Assembly (NCBI RefSeq): GCF_037975245.1
Contig: NC_092582.1
Location: 5,124,001-5,188,000 of the forward strand
DNA length: 64,000 nucleotides
Reading direction: 5' to 3'
Source of the DNA: Apostichopus japonicus
Taxonomy: Eukaryota; Echinodermata; Holothuroidea; Aspidochirotida; Stichopodidae
This document shows, piece after piece, positions 1 to 13,845 of this stretch. The position numbers and the translations under genes are program-made. Positions within the stretch are counted from its first letter, which is position 1. The number at the start of each line of letters is the position of its first letter. The notes beneath the pieces are model-generated. The model ran no database searches. It was not told where the DNA came from and worked only from the letters and a program-made list of their open reading frames with translations.

Positions 1-69
1 GATAGTGTCGAAAGCGCCCCTACAGACCATTCTCGCCCCTCCTGACCAATGCCCCTAGCTCCGCCACTG
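1..69. mobile_element. 3' end of a hAT-like MITE, cut by the window edge
   Basis: Ends in GCTCCGCCACTG and matches the 3' part of the complete element at 29192-29596 (shared block from 'agcgcccctacagaccatt' onward). The 5' part lies outside the window. Confidence 0.75.
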
Positions 70-1307
70 GGTGACCCCCCCCCCCTTCCCGGTGAATCCC
101 CGGCTTTAGAATTTCTTGGGCCACTCCTAATCTGTCATGGTCATCGTTCACAATGTGGCATAAATAGTTACCACACTGAATGACGACAAATGCGCAATTG
201 CTAAAATGCTAGATACATGAAAACCATCGTTTAAAGATACGTTAACAGTCAAGCCTTGAAGATGGAATTTACTGCTACTGTACCAAAAACATACAGAAAA
301 TGATAGCTTTCAGATTTTGACGTTTTGCCGACTTGAAGCATAAACGAATGTACATATTGCGTACAGTTTCAGATTTTGTAGATTTTTCGACCTTTCATAC
401 CAAACTTTCCATTTTCGTTCTCCAACTTGCAAACATTTCATCTCGACATTTTCTCTGATTATCGCAAGTGAACATTTCTCAGTTCAGTGAACTTTTCGAT
501 AAACAAAGTGGAAATGGTGACTTTCTACATCTTTCGAGTTTCGACTATGTATCTCGAAATTTGGACTTTCGTCTCAAACAGATTCACGGTATTTTATGTC
601 ATTGTATATTTAGATCGAAATTTTGACTTGTTTCCGGCTAATTTTCATATCAAATGTTGACTTTTTCTCAAATCTTCACTACTTTTTTACTATCAAAATG
701 TAGATTCATCTTGAAATTTCGAATTTTATTTTCCTCGAAACCTCGTCTCTTTATGTGCAAAACTTTGACATTCTCTGTAGAAAATTCGAGATTATTTCTC
801 CTCTCTCAAAACGTGGACAAAATGTATCTCAATATTTATTCCTAATTTCGTTCCTTTTTTATCGAGATTGTCAAATTTCCACAAAACTGGGCAAACTGAA
901 AGATACAATGCCTACTGAATAAAACAGATGTTTAGACCAGTGTGTGGCCTACCTTTAATTATGTACCACGGATGCATATCTATTGCATAACACATTTAAA
1001 GGATGTATCTATAGGCCCCAAATTATAGCACGCTATAATTACTAGAAGTCTCCAAAAAGTACTTTCCTGGGTGGGGGGGGGGGGGTTCTTCAAATTGTTC
1101 TCAGACATTCTAAATGAACACACGAGATGACTGAATGTTGAATTCCAGTGAGGTACATTTCTTCCAAGGTGGTAATAAAACAGTTTAAGAATTTTGACCC
1201 AATGTGACCATATCGGCTATTTGAATATCTGGCATGTTTGGGGCCAAAACAGCATTACCATTAAGCGACCAAAAACAGTGAGTTAACGTTTATAAATGAC
1301 AATTCCC
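70..1307. other. Non-coding AT-rich stretch
   Basis: No supportable gene. Between about 300 and 860 there are loosely recurring words such as 'tcgaaatttcgactt', 'atctcga' and 'caaaac/tgttgac', as in a very old degenerate tandem repeat. A 12-base G-run is near 1074. Confidence 0.5.
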
Positions 1308-2650
1308 CAGGCGTATCCAGGGGGGGGCGCAACAGGCGCGCGCCCCCCCTATTGGCCGTCACCAAAAAAAAAAAAAAAGTTTAGCAAAAAAAAAAAAAAA
1401 AAAAAAAAAATTGATGACGACCTTTATGTGAGATGTCGGTGATCGCTCAACCCCCCCCCCCTCCCGTATGCTTTATTTTTTGTTTGCCAAAAAAAGGTTC
1501 TGGCGAAGTTCGGCGGCATAATAGTTTTAGAAACATAGATGGTAATTGTGTTTGTATTATCACTATAAACACTAAATGACATGCCAGCCATACTAAATTG
1601 TGCATTTTGTGTCCATATTTACTGGAAATGTTGCTTATTATTAAGGTCGAAAAATGGATCACATATGGCCATGGGCGGCGATCCTGGGTGGAGGGGGGAT
1701 ATATCCCCCCATGAAAATGGGTGGAGGGGATGTAATGCACCATATCCCCCCCCCCCCCACCAAATGCCAGGGATAAGAACATTTTCATGCCTACATTTAT
1801 GCATCTTCGTTAATGTACGGCTCTTTTTTAGCTTCATTTCTCGCCTACCATAAACGCAGTGCGATCTTTTCAAATAAAGCGTCTTTATAAAGCAAAAATA
1901 GTTGACTGTAGGCTTCATTGGCCCTATAACAACAAAATGTATTATTGCGCCCACGGTATTGATATACATATATGCACGCTCATATAGTATTCATATAGGC
2001 CCTATAGTAGGCCTACACACGTACATGTTCCCTCGAACAGCTGAGAATCTCATGTAACCAGGGTAATGCTTAATACACGTTTCACCTGGATGCCCTAGCA
2101 ATCGGTACCTAGGAATGTAACTATGTGTAATTGTGTATTGCATGTGTATAGGCCTATAATAGCCTGCATGAGGCCATTTTCTTCATCGAATAATATAACA
2201 GAGCTCTCGAACATTCTAACGTTGCGCCTGAAACAAGATTGACAGGGGCAATTTTCCCAAAATAACACCCGAAATTAAAAAAAGTATTTTGGATCCTGAT
2301 TATGAGATATTTCGGACATCACATCCCTATTTTAAAGTTGGGTATATGCCGCTTGGAAACCTCGGGAAGTGCCGTTTCCGGCCATCTAGAGGGTTTGTTA
2401 ATCCCAAAATTTTCTTGTACGCTTCGCGCCAACTCATGGTCGCGCTACGCTTAGATAGTCAACAAGGTCATATCCCCTCCCCCCCCCCACTCGGAAGTAC
2501 GGATCGCCGCCCATGCATATGACACCATTTTGCATTTCAGCCCTTCTTTGAAAGCAAAAATTGTACACCCCTCCCCTTAGACCCATCCCCTAGGACGGCG
2601 ATCATTCATGCCTGGCGCCCCCCTATTGGAAAATCCTGGATACGCCCCTG
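1308..2650. mobile_element. hAT-like element, 1.34 kb, with nested inverted-repeat element
   Basis: The left end CAGGCGTATCCAGG and right end CCTGGATACGCCCCTG are inverted copies. ATTCCC flanks both sides (imperfect target duplication). Poly-A and poly-C/G runs are inside. A second inverted pair (ATGGGCGGCGATCC at about 1671-1684 and its complement at 2497-2512) marks a nested insertion of about 0.86 kb. No transposase frame is seen. Confidence 0.65.
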
Positions 2651-4430
2651 ATTCCCCGTCCCTCAAATCGACGCCCATGATTACGAGAATTTCCGTCTGT
2701 GTGGACCACAATTAATATCTCTACACAAGTCAATTAATTTCTCAACGAAAGGGCATTATTCAAATAACAAACGGACATTTTTTCATTGCAGTAATGGAAA
2801 AGGAACTGTACTTTTCAAAAAGGGTGCTTCCAAACATGCAGAAACCGTTTTTTGAGGTTTCTCATATTAACGATGGAGACGTTGAGGGAAGTCTCCGAGT
2901 ACGTTACTGTGATGGACTAAAGGGGTTAAGACTTAGATATGGTTCTTCGTATTTCAAGTTGTTGAACTGTTTGAATAGTCAAGTTAATTTGAATTTGAGA
3001 AGCAATTTTAACATTATGATTCGATCATTGTAACAACCAAAAGTATGATTTACAACTTACCTCAGTGTACGTAGCAACAACAGTTGTTGATTGGATGTCA
3101 AATTCTTTGATGAATAAAAGAAAATGGACGGTTTAGGTGTTCTCAAACTTCTAATACAATAGGCATACCAGTTAGCTATGTCATCACACATTATGTGACC
3201 CAACGTTGATAAAAAACGTTTACACCCAGAGGCCATAAATACAGTATCAGTGCCATTAGAAATACCCGACATTGTGTAATGTTGTTTCAATATATTTATT
3301 ACATTCTATGCAATGGTGTAATGTAATTCGTTATCGTGTTTACCTACTTCCATTTGGTTGCTAAATTCCGTAAAATTTACCAACATAATTCCCCTTTATT
3401 TCTTTAAATCTTGAAGTTTGAACTACTCATGCCCGTAGCTAGGAATTCTGAGCTGGAAGGGCAAAAGCAATTTAAAGAGGGGGTACAACAATTTAAGGAG
3501 ACGCAAAAATTTAAAAAGGTATTAAACATAATTTGAAATTTATTATACCAAATGAATGTTAATAAGCCAGTAATTTATTGCTACAGTCGATCATTTTATG
3601 CTATAGTTTCAATGCATAAAGGCAATCAAACAAATTCAACATTTCCGATCTTTTTTTTTTCTCCATCAACTTTCAACTCTTCAAGCACTTATGCTATACA
3701 CCGTTATGAGAATAGTCCACATGTTTACCCTAATTCATGTTTGTGTCACACAGCAATGCATACATGTAATATATGTATACCGGTCAATATCCCTGTATAT
3801 ATAGGCTTTACTGCAGTTACTTCGCCTATTCCAATGAAGTTCCATATTGACATAATGAATGCTATGACCTTGTAATGGGACCAAGCTTGTGGGGCATTGC
3901 TTGGATGATTGGACCACAATGTGTTGGGAGTGTGAGTAAGAGGGTTTATGATACAGGGAAATTAAAGCAGTTGTGAGTGGATGGGGGTGTGGGTTGGGGG
4001 GTAGGGGAGAGAGGTAGCAGCTGAAACTCCAACATGGAAACACAATTGCATACGACAAGGACTTATAGTTCAACCCCATTCCCAACCCTGCCCCCCCCCA
4101 CCCGCCCCTCCCCACATATGCTCCTATCTCCTGTATAAATATTATCATCCAGCAAATTCCATTCTACTCTCAGAGTAAGCAGAGTTAACAAATGCATCCC
4201 TCTTTTCCATATCTGTTCAGCAAATTCAAAAAGAACCCAAGGGCAGACAGTTGGTGAAAATGTCGGTTACAACTATCCTAAGCTTTAAGCAATTATATTG
4301 TTCATTTCACCATGAAAAGAGTTCCCCTCTCTTAGACATTGTGAGCCCTAGTTCAACAAGTTCCAACTTTACACAGTAGACTGCTAAGTCCATGTCAGAG
4401 TAAATAAAACAGATGACACCAAGATGGAAT
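2651..4430. other. Intergenic DNA downstream of KYAT
   Basis: No supportable gene. It contains low-complexity C-rich and T-rich runs and a short hAT-like fragment near 3429 ('gcccgtagctagg'). Confidence 0.5.
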
Positions 4431-4436
4431 TTTATT
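4431..4436 (-). terminator. Candidate polyadenylation signal of KYAT
   Basis: AATAAA on the minus strand about 490 bases beyond the KYAT stop codon. It is the clearest such hexamer I noticed downstream; other sites are possible. Confidence 0.4.
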
Positions 4437-4925
4437 CCCCAGGTGATCGGCAAGACACAATCTGATTCCCATTTGCCACCCCCACCCTACCCCCCCCCTT
4501 CCGTCCCCCACGTACTCTCAATGCCAGAACTTTTGTTTTCACAAAAAAATATTACAGCTGCATTTGGGCCACGTTAATTAATATTTCAATAAGGCAATTT
4601 GGCGATAGACAAGAATACAAAAGAAAGACAGAAGCTAGTTGAAACTTCAAACTCTTCCACTCCAAACTGAAAACTATACTTTAAGGGTTTGAAAATAATT
4701 TCTTTCATAGATTTTAATAATAATGATAATAATATTTTCTCTACATCCCAAATTGCAAACTACATCTTAGAGTTAAATATAATTTCTTTCATAACTTTAA
4801 AGAATAACTTTCTCTCCTATTGTCGATACACAGGTTGAAGTACTGAACGGTTTTGGGCCATTTAAATTTGATGAAAAATTGGCTTTGAAGATCCTGTCAA
4901 ATACCGGCGAAAGCCTGCAGACCCA

Positions 4926-4997
4926 TCAAGTTGACTTCTGTAAAGTTTTGCTCCATTCTACTAGTCTCTGGCCAGCTGCATCGATCGTCTCATCCTC
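4926..4997 (-). CDS. KYAT3: KYAT exon 14 and stop
   Basis: Contains 23 codons from EDETIDAAGQRLVEW to KTLQKST followed by TGA, matching the C-terminal 'D.TLDAA..I..W' helix of KYATs. The acceptor is ttgctttta g. The 3' UTR follows to lower coordinates. Confidence 0.93.
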   Translation of the reverse strand, partial: EDETIDAAGQRLVEWSKTLQKST

Positions 4998-7900
4998 CTA
5001 AAAGCAAAATATCAGAAGAAGAAAAAATCAACAAACTATGACTGAGGGTAGTATCAAAATAGACTTATTTGTCAAATTTTTTAAATTTCTTTCATTTCTG
5101 TTAAAAAATTTAAATTTTCGTAATATCGATGTTAGTCATTAGATGTTATATAGTCAAGTATCATATTTCATAATAGGAGAACAAAGAGTTACAATATTGA
5201 TTTAATTAGCCAACTATTATTAACACATGATGAAAAAAAAAACGCCCTTAAGAACCATTTTTGTTTGTTTTGTATCTTCTTATTTTGAGGCATACTTTGC
5301 CTACCCAAATGGAAAACAATGTCTTTAATGATCACCGATATAACTGCAAAAATATGCCAGAAAAAGCAGCAACCACCATCAAAGTTTGGTCAGGGATAAT
5401 TTAAGTTTGTTCTACCTCTCTCAGAGTATGTTTATACTCACTAAGATATTTATTGGTATCGTTTCATTGACTCCAGTATCTCAAAATAACTTTTGGAAAC
5501 ATGTTCTGGAAGGCTGGAGAACTTGAAAAATGCTGTCTAGAAGTTTATACAAAATTACCCTTCATTCAGCCAGCTATTATCAGGAAACAAAAAAGTCAAA
5601 CTAGCAATCTGAAAATGTTGCCAGATTTTCAACCACTGAGATCAAAATAACAATAACATGCTTTTTCTCACCTTGATAAAACAGAAACGTATATATTTCT
5701 CTCCAATATCTTTATGGGCAGGACCAAAGAAAGCACTGCAAGGTATGGTTGCGACCCCCTGAAACAATAAGACAAAGTAACCGACCATTTATGGTTAATT
5801 AGCGACACTAGTCTTTAATAAATTAACTAATTCAGTATATATCTCTATCCAATATCTTTATGGGCAGGACCAAAGAAAGCACTGCAAGGTATGGTTGCGA
5901 CCCCCTGAAACAATAAGACCAATTAACCGACCATTTATGATTAATTAGCGACACTTGTAGACTTTAATAAATTAATTCAATTATGTTAATTGCTTGCTAT
6001 TTATTCGTAAGAGAGGGAGGGAGGGGAGATATTGGTTAGTGTAAAGCAAGGTACCCCCAGCAAAGAATGGCCATATAGGGATAGCAACCAACTGAGGACC
6101 GGATAGCTCAGGTGGTAGAACGCTGGAGTCATATGTCGCTGGTTCGAATCCCATTCTAGAGGTGTCTGGTTCGAATCCCATTCTACAGGTCCCATATGTC
6201 CCTAGAGGACCCATATGTCTATTCTAGAGGACCCATATGTCGCTGGTTCGAATCCCATTCTAGAGGTCTCTGGTTCGAATCCCATTCTAGAGGTCGCTGG
6301 TTCGAATCCCATTCTAGAGGTCACTGGTTCGAATCCCATTCTAGAGGTCTCTGGTTCGAATCCCATTCTAGAGGTCGCTGGTTCGAATCCCTTTCTAGCC
6401 ATAAACGTCTTTGCTCTATTCCATCGCCTAAACTTTCCCCGTCACTCTTCTGTTTTATTAATTTGCTTATATTGTATAAGATTCTCAATGAGCCAGTGAG
6501 GATGTGAAGATATTGTAAGTTTCATAACCATACACTATGTGACCTGTGAAATCTTAGTATTAATGTACCAATACTACATGGATTTTATTGATATGAGTGT
6601 ATGCGTTATAACCATGCAGGGCTCCAAAGATACTCTAATGGTCAAACTTAGGAATACGGGGAAACTAAAAGCGGCAATCATCTAGCTACTGCCGCCACAA
6701 CATTCTGTTATATCCTAAACCTAATACAAACAAAAGTCTTTCGACAAAAGTCAACAATCTTTAAAACGAGCTTTTACCTGAGTCTTCATCAGGTATCTGA
6801 CAAATTTATAATCTCTTGGTCCATCTCCAAATCCACTCAAATCGACATCTATTAATAAAAATTAAAAAATAAAAACAATAAAAACAATAAAAAACATTAC
6901 TTTTAATTTTAACTGCATGAACATGTGATTGACTGACTTCCAAATTGGCTGTTTGATTGCTAACAGTGCAAAAACTTAATCTTAATCTTTAAATATCATA
7001 TAGCGACCAAGACGACTTACTGTAGATGAGACGGCCAATTATAAAGAAGGAGCAAAGGTCACCTTCCAGATTAGCTAACCGCTTTACTGAAGAGTTTTGT
7101 ATAATAAATCAATGGAAAACTGGACAGGAAATTATAGACACAGATTAAAAAGTGCAAAGAAATGTTAGCTTCAGCAGGATATGACAATGCATATGAAAGA
7201 TTATATGATATGCAAAGTACTGTGGAGTCTGACTTGCACCCCTGCCTTACCCCTCCTCATGAAAGAAATAGTTAATATACGCTTCCCCCACCATTTAACT
7301 GGTGTATAGAGCTAGAGCATAGAATTAGAACCCTAAATGTCACTACATTCGAATCCCACTCTACCCAAAAACTTTGTTTACTCTCCCCCCCCCCCACCCC
7401 AGGCTTCATTTTTTCTTATGTGATTCCTCCCAGAGGTCACCGATTGGACAAACTGATCCTGTATCGCCCGAAATTGAAAAATATTCATTCAATAAACCAA
7501 CGGAAGCAAAGCAAATATAATTACAGCTTTTCACAAATTTTTTTAGTTCGATTGACCTTTATCATCGATCCTGGCAAGCATGAAATATCCTCCTTCTGGG
7601 ACCATCGGAGATAAGTTTGCCTCCCTTAGCCACTTCTCCATCTTGGTTCTCTTGGCATCGAGAGCTGACACGGTGGAGTTAAAGAAGCACTCTGGTGTAT
7701 CTCGTCGAGACATCTCCAACTCTAGTCCTCTCGCGACTGCTTCCTGAGATGAAGAGAGAGACAGAGAGAGGATGGCTAGGTTTACAGTACCACGTCCATG
7801 CATATTGACATTTTTTTTTATATGACACCAGACAATTTTTTTTTATTGTCCTTGTTCTAACATTGAATTTTTTTTCTTATTTTTTGGCAAATTTAGGTGC

Positions 7901-10900
7901 AGAATTTGCTTTGTGATGAGTACTTCATGGAATAAAGGTACAAAGTTGTTAAATATTTGTGGGTTGCACAGACATGAATCTTTACATTAAACCATTGCAT
8001 TCAAGGTATACTTGAGTGTTCAGGATGGGGTTTCCCCACTCCCTGCCCCCCCCCCCCCACATACCCACCCCCAAAAATATTTCTGGTAAAATAGCTCAAA
8101 GTTCTGCAAAAAAAAACTGTGTCCAATTTTCAAGCTATCAAGTCCTGTCTTTCTGCTGTTGCTACACACCACTATCATGTGTCACTATCATGTTTCACTA
8201 TCGTGTGTCACTATCGTGTGTCACTATCGTGTGCCACTATCGTGTGTCACTATCGTGTGTCACTATCGTGTGCCACTATCGTGTGTCACTATCGTGTGCC
8301 ACTATCGTGTGCCACTATCGTGTGCCACTATCGTGTGTCACTATCGTGTGTCACTATCGTGTGTCACTATCGTGTGTCACTATCGTGAGTCACTATCGTG
8401 AGTCACTATCGTGTGTCACTATCGTGTGTCACTATCGTGTGTCACTATCGTGTGTCACTATCGTGAGTCACTATCGTGAGTCACTATCGTGAGTCACTAT
8501 CGTGAGTCACTATCGTGAGTCACTATCGTGAGTCACTATCGTGTGTCACTATCGTGTGTCACTATCGTGTGTCACTATCATGTGTCACTATCATGTGTCA
8601 CTATCATGTGTCACTATCATGAGTCACTATCATGTGTCACTATCATGTGTCACTATCATGTGTCACTATCATGTGTCACTATCATGAGTCACTATCATGT
8701 GTCACTATCATGTGTCACTATCATGTGTCACTATCATGTGTCACTTTCATAAACCATTGCACCTTTTCTTCTTTAAATTTTGAACTAATTCGATAGATAA
8801 CCGGCTGACGGTCCATACAGGAAAACACAGATAGAAGTCAAACATCATACTATTGTACCTGAACAAAATTGCATAACTTTTCATCCCTGTATCAAACCAA
8901 ATCTTTATCTATGTCTTTACCACCGGCTGTAATTGCTTTGCAAAAAAGACAATTTCTATTGGATTCGGGCAGTGCAGTGTAATTACATTTAATTAGTCTT
9001 CCCACCGTGGTCTGACCCAAAATCAATTAAATTCCCAGTTTCTCTATCTGCATCATTAAAGGGTGTGAAGACTTGCGCTAAAAGAAATGTCTAATGCCGG
9101 TAATCTGACCTAGTTTCGAATGAGGTGTAACAGAAGTGTTAGACACCACCATCGATCCCAGAAAATACACACACAGCTTGCTACCATCGGTATTAGACAC
9201 TAGTGTACAGTCAGTACATACAGCTGCAGTCAATACCCACAGCACGGTGTATAAACGAAACAGCGATGGAAATCTCAAATCCAGCTAAAGATAACAAGGT
9301 ATCACGTTTCATTACTGTCTGCATTTTGTAGCGACACAAACAAAACGTCACTTGCAAGCAACAGAAAAGTTAACTTTTTCAGATGGCCACACAAGATTTG
9401 GGGCGAGTCTTCAATGCCTTTAACCTGATAAATCCTGGCCAGCGAATAAACCGACTGGCGATTTTTGGAAGCAGTTTTAAGTTAGCTACCTGAAGAGGAG
9501 TAGCACACGTAAAGACACAATTCTGGTGAATGGTCATCATATTCTTAATGAGATGAGGTGGACCAATACTCCAGCCCAACTGTGGAAAGAAAAAAGAATA
9601 AGTTAGAAAGGTCTCTCTCTGTTTGTATGGACACTTACATGGAAACGGACCAATTACTGTATACTAAAGGAGTTTAACCCCTAATTGACCTCTCAAGAGG
9701 TCCTGCCGGGGATAATACAGTAGCTATTATTAAAGCATAGACAACAAGTTCTTTTTTTTTTACCAGTTGCTTCAAATAAGAATATACTCCAGTGAACTGT
9801 TTCTCTTCAACTTCTAAAATCTGTTTCAGATGTTTCGACTCAGACCAGTAAATTGTTCTTTTCTAAATTGTTCGACAATCTGATTATGCAGCACGTTTAT
9901 AAGGGTCCATTATAGCATAGTTTTTGCATATATTAGTTTCACATGCCCTAGGAGTTTCAACTTTCCATCCTCGCAAGATTATATCCCATCACTAGCAAGA
10001 AAAAATAAAACGAGAGGAAACAATACAGCAAGATCGCCCTCTCTGTTGAACAACCACACTCTGGTGAATTTATTATTATAATTTCAAACTGATAATAGTT
10101 AGGACACCTAGACAAAAGCTCTAGTCGCTTCAGAATTATTATTATTATTAAGAGAACATATTTCTATTACTGTATTAAGTGTTCTTAATTGTCTTATAAG
10201 ATAGATGGCAATATTTATATTGATATATTAAAATTGATGGAGTTATGTGTTAAGAAGGTGAAAAATGGGGAAAGGTGAATAAGGCAGATGCGAGTTTTGT
10301 GAATACGAAAAAGAAGGTTCAAAATAAGGGAGTGGCAATGAACGGTATGGAAGAGAACCTATTGGCCACGACAAGATTTTATCGGAACGATATGGAATGC
10401 ATGCATGCTATCAGGGAAAGCAAAGTTTAGGGTAATGTCACATGGTCGACACATTAATGATTAACCAACGAGTAGTAGCTATTGACAAATTAATTTATTG
10501 GCAGGAAATTAATTACCTTCCAACTTTGGAATTTAAACTTTTGTCAGTACTGTACAGATGTCAGAAAACGATACATACATTTGAATAGCTAAGGATCCGA
10601 ATTGTGTAGGATTGCCATGTTACCATTGTAACCAAGCGAAATACATTCAACTTAAAAGTATGATGCCAAAAAGAGTGGTTTTCTTCTTTATATTTCCTTA
10701 TTGAAAGATGTGTCAAAGTAAGTTGGCCTGACGTTTTGATCCTTGCAGGATCTTCTTCAGAGGCTAAATGACAAGTAACAGTAGCAGAAGGGACAAATTC
10801 ACGCACAGAACACAGACAGGTTAATGAGCAGGGTGAACGCAAAGATATCTTTTTTTTTTTCGAAACAATTCTCTAGAAGATATTCAATTGAGTACATCTC

Positions 10901-13768
10901 AAGTTGAGACTATATAGCTTAAAGTTGCCAACCATTGCTCTTTGTGTAAGGCAATAATTAATGTTCCTGTATCATGTTAAGCTGTTAAAACTAAGAAGAA
11001 TTGACAATTGCCTAAGATGGTTCATTTTTAACCACAAATCTGATTGAGTAAAACTCTTAGTTATTTGCTCCCTCTTAATTACGCTAAGAAAATAGCAAGC
11101 GCTTCCCAAAATAAAAGAAATGATGAAAATGAAAGACACCCTCATAAAGTTTGTAACCAAATGAACAAAGTTGGTGATAGTAATCAATAAATATATTTCA
11201 TCCTATAAATTTTGAAAAAAAATTATATATGTTCAGATATAAACGGGTTTGGTCAAACCTGTGGTATTTTCCTTTTTTGTAACAAAGTTTGCTGTTAGAG
11301 CTCTGCTGTTAAAACTCTGAATTTGTCACAATTTGCCATTCAAAATTGGATTAAAAAATCATAAACTAATGTCATTAAAATATCTGTGATATGTTCTATG
11401 TAAAATAAAATACAGAAGCTGAGGGATACAAAAAAAAAAAATGGAAATGAGAGATATGGATGTTAGCAATGAGCAGCAAAAGCAAAATATATAAATTGTT
11501 TGGTTAAAGATAGAAAGAGTAATTAAAGAAGATTGCTTTCTTAACAACATAGCTTGATATAAGCGCATTGTTAAAGTGAGCTGAGGTTTTTTTTCTTGCG
11601 GGGAAGGGATGGGGGTGGTTAGACACATCATTGACACTTAACAGGCAATTCTCTGATAGTTACAGCATCCCTTGTCCAACAAAGTTTGCTCATGGAAAAA
11701 TAAATGTTGATTAAACCCACCCGCCATCCCGTGGCACAAAATATCTTCCCTGCGCTGTATGTTGTGATGGTCCGCTCCCACATGTCTGGGAAACAGCTTG
11801 CTGCCGAGAAATTAGTGGTTGAAAAATAGACGGAATATGGCACAGGTACATATTAGCAAATGGCATTAAAGTGAACAGAATTAATAGCACTTATTTGGGG
11901 CATAACTTAACTGTTTTATTCTTAAAGTGACATAATTCAGCTGCTTGTGTTAAGTTGATGAATTACACTAAGATACAAACCGGAGAGAAGAATTCCACTA
12001 CAAAATGTTCCCTATGCCAATAAATAAAGCAAATTCTACCCTTTGCAAGACCACAGTTACCACATAGTACTATAACTGTGCATCAAAGTATGAGAGGCAA
12101 AAGAATGGCCACACTTTAAAAGAATTATTAATTATTAATTAATTGAAAGTGATTAAATGAAGTTTACTACATCCATAAAAAAAATAAAAAAATGTTATTC
12201 ATAGAGATTACATTTCCTTGTTGTGTGATTTTGTAATTAAAACAAACAAGTCTTTCATACAGTGTAAGCTCATCAGTATTGTAGTTTGATACCATCAATA
12301 TTGCCAATTTTCCTTTCTATCAACATTATCCATCGCCATCCCAGTCAATGCTCTCTTAATTGCGTGTTGACAAGATGATTTCCCCATAATGTCAGTCTTT
12401 CTATATAAAACAGCAATTTTAAACTAGTCACTCTACATACCAAACAATGTGTTGCAACCAAGCACCAATTTCAGAACATCAAAGTTTGATATCTCGCAGT
12501 CTTATCTACAGAATGTTACATCTCGTTAATTTCCTGGAAAAAAGATGCAATCTACCACCAGAGGATAGAGACGAGAAAGGAATTTCTAGAGCTAAGCTTT
12601 ATAAAACGCAGAGAAGCCAGCAGAAGTCATGGCGCTTCAATTGAACTGATGGCATGTTTAAAGAAAGTTGAGTATGGGGTAAAGGTTGGCGGCTACGATG
12701 GCATAAACAACAGGAGGTAAAAGTTTGATATTAAGAAGTTGTAAGTTATAGAGAATTAAAACCTGATTAGAATAAAAAATTGCCTGTCATCAATAGTCCT
12801 TTCACAGTCCAAGAAAAACTTTGGTAAAAGAACCGATGACTTGCATGCATGTCGTTCATTCGTGAATGCATGTGATATGTATGTATATTAGATCCTCCTA
12901 CAAGCAGGAACTTGTGAAGAAGCCTCAATGGCTTATCAAAGCCGCAAGCTGACCGAAGTCAGTCTCTTACATTCATATCCAAAAGGGTGTGGAAAGGGGA
13001 TGGGGAGGAAGTTGGGGGGGGGAAGAAAGTGGGGTTGGAGGAAGGCGAGTGGAGGAGGTGAGTAGCAGAAGATATGCCTACTTTCGCTTTCTTTACATTT
13101 GTATTTTGTTTGTATTTTTTTTACTTTTGGAAAATTTAGAAAAATCAAGGACTTGTCAATGCTTCCTTTCTCAGTTTATGATTTTGAGCGTTTCCATGAT
13201 GATTTTCTGAATGACCAACATGCAACCACTATCCCGGTCGACTTTTACTGTTTAGTAGGTTTTTTTAAATTTTTTTAGCCCCTGAAGAAGACCCTGCTAG
13301 GATCGAAACGTCAGGCCAACTTACTTTTACACATTCTCCTTCACAGGCTCTCTAGTGGATAAGCAGTTTGCTTACAGTTTCATTTTTATTTCAGAAGGAA
13401 GAGAGTATGGAAGAGAGCGTAAGAAGAGCAAAGCTGGTCAGTTGATTCAATTATTTAAACCACAGAAACCCATGTTATTTTTCTACAGACCTTCCATCCT
13501 GTAGCACTGAAAATTTTTCCAGCGCTAAAGATTGATATGGTCCTTTCCAACATATCGGGGAGATTTGCTACATGAGAGAACAAAAGTGCAAATAGAGAAT
13601 GGAAAGAAACCCATATTAGACTCGTTTGCTGAAAAACAGTACCTGTTAGAAAAATCTGCATATTGAATTTGACACTGCTTCTATTGCTTTCGGACCACCT
13701 GTGACCAACTTAAAGTCCTGCAGAAATTCTACCAGACGGTTAAACATTTGCGTCTAGTTTAGTTTTAG

Positions 13769-13845
<77 letters not shown>

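Noticed and set aside
1447-1969. Gly/Pro-rich minus-strand frames.
   Set aside because: They arise from G/C homopolymer runs inside a transposon remnant.
6001-6507. Open frames with WFESHSRGR and MGFEPATSR repeats on both strands.
   Set aside because: By-product of the 27-bp B-box array (27 is a multiple of three); no start context or homology.
8016-8752. Overlapping open frames of VCHYRVSLS-type repeats.
   Set aside because: By-product of a 13-bp satellite without stops; open in all forward frames.
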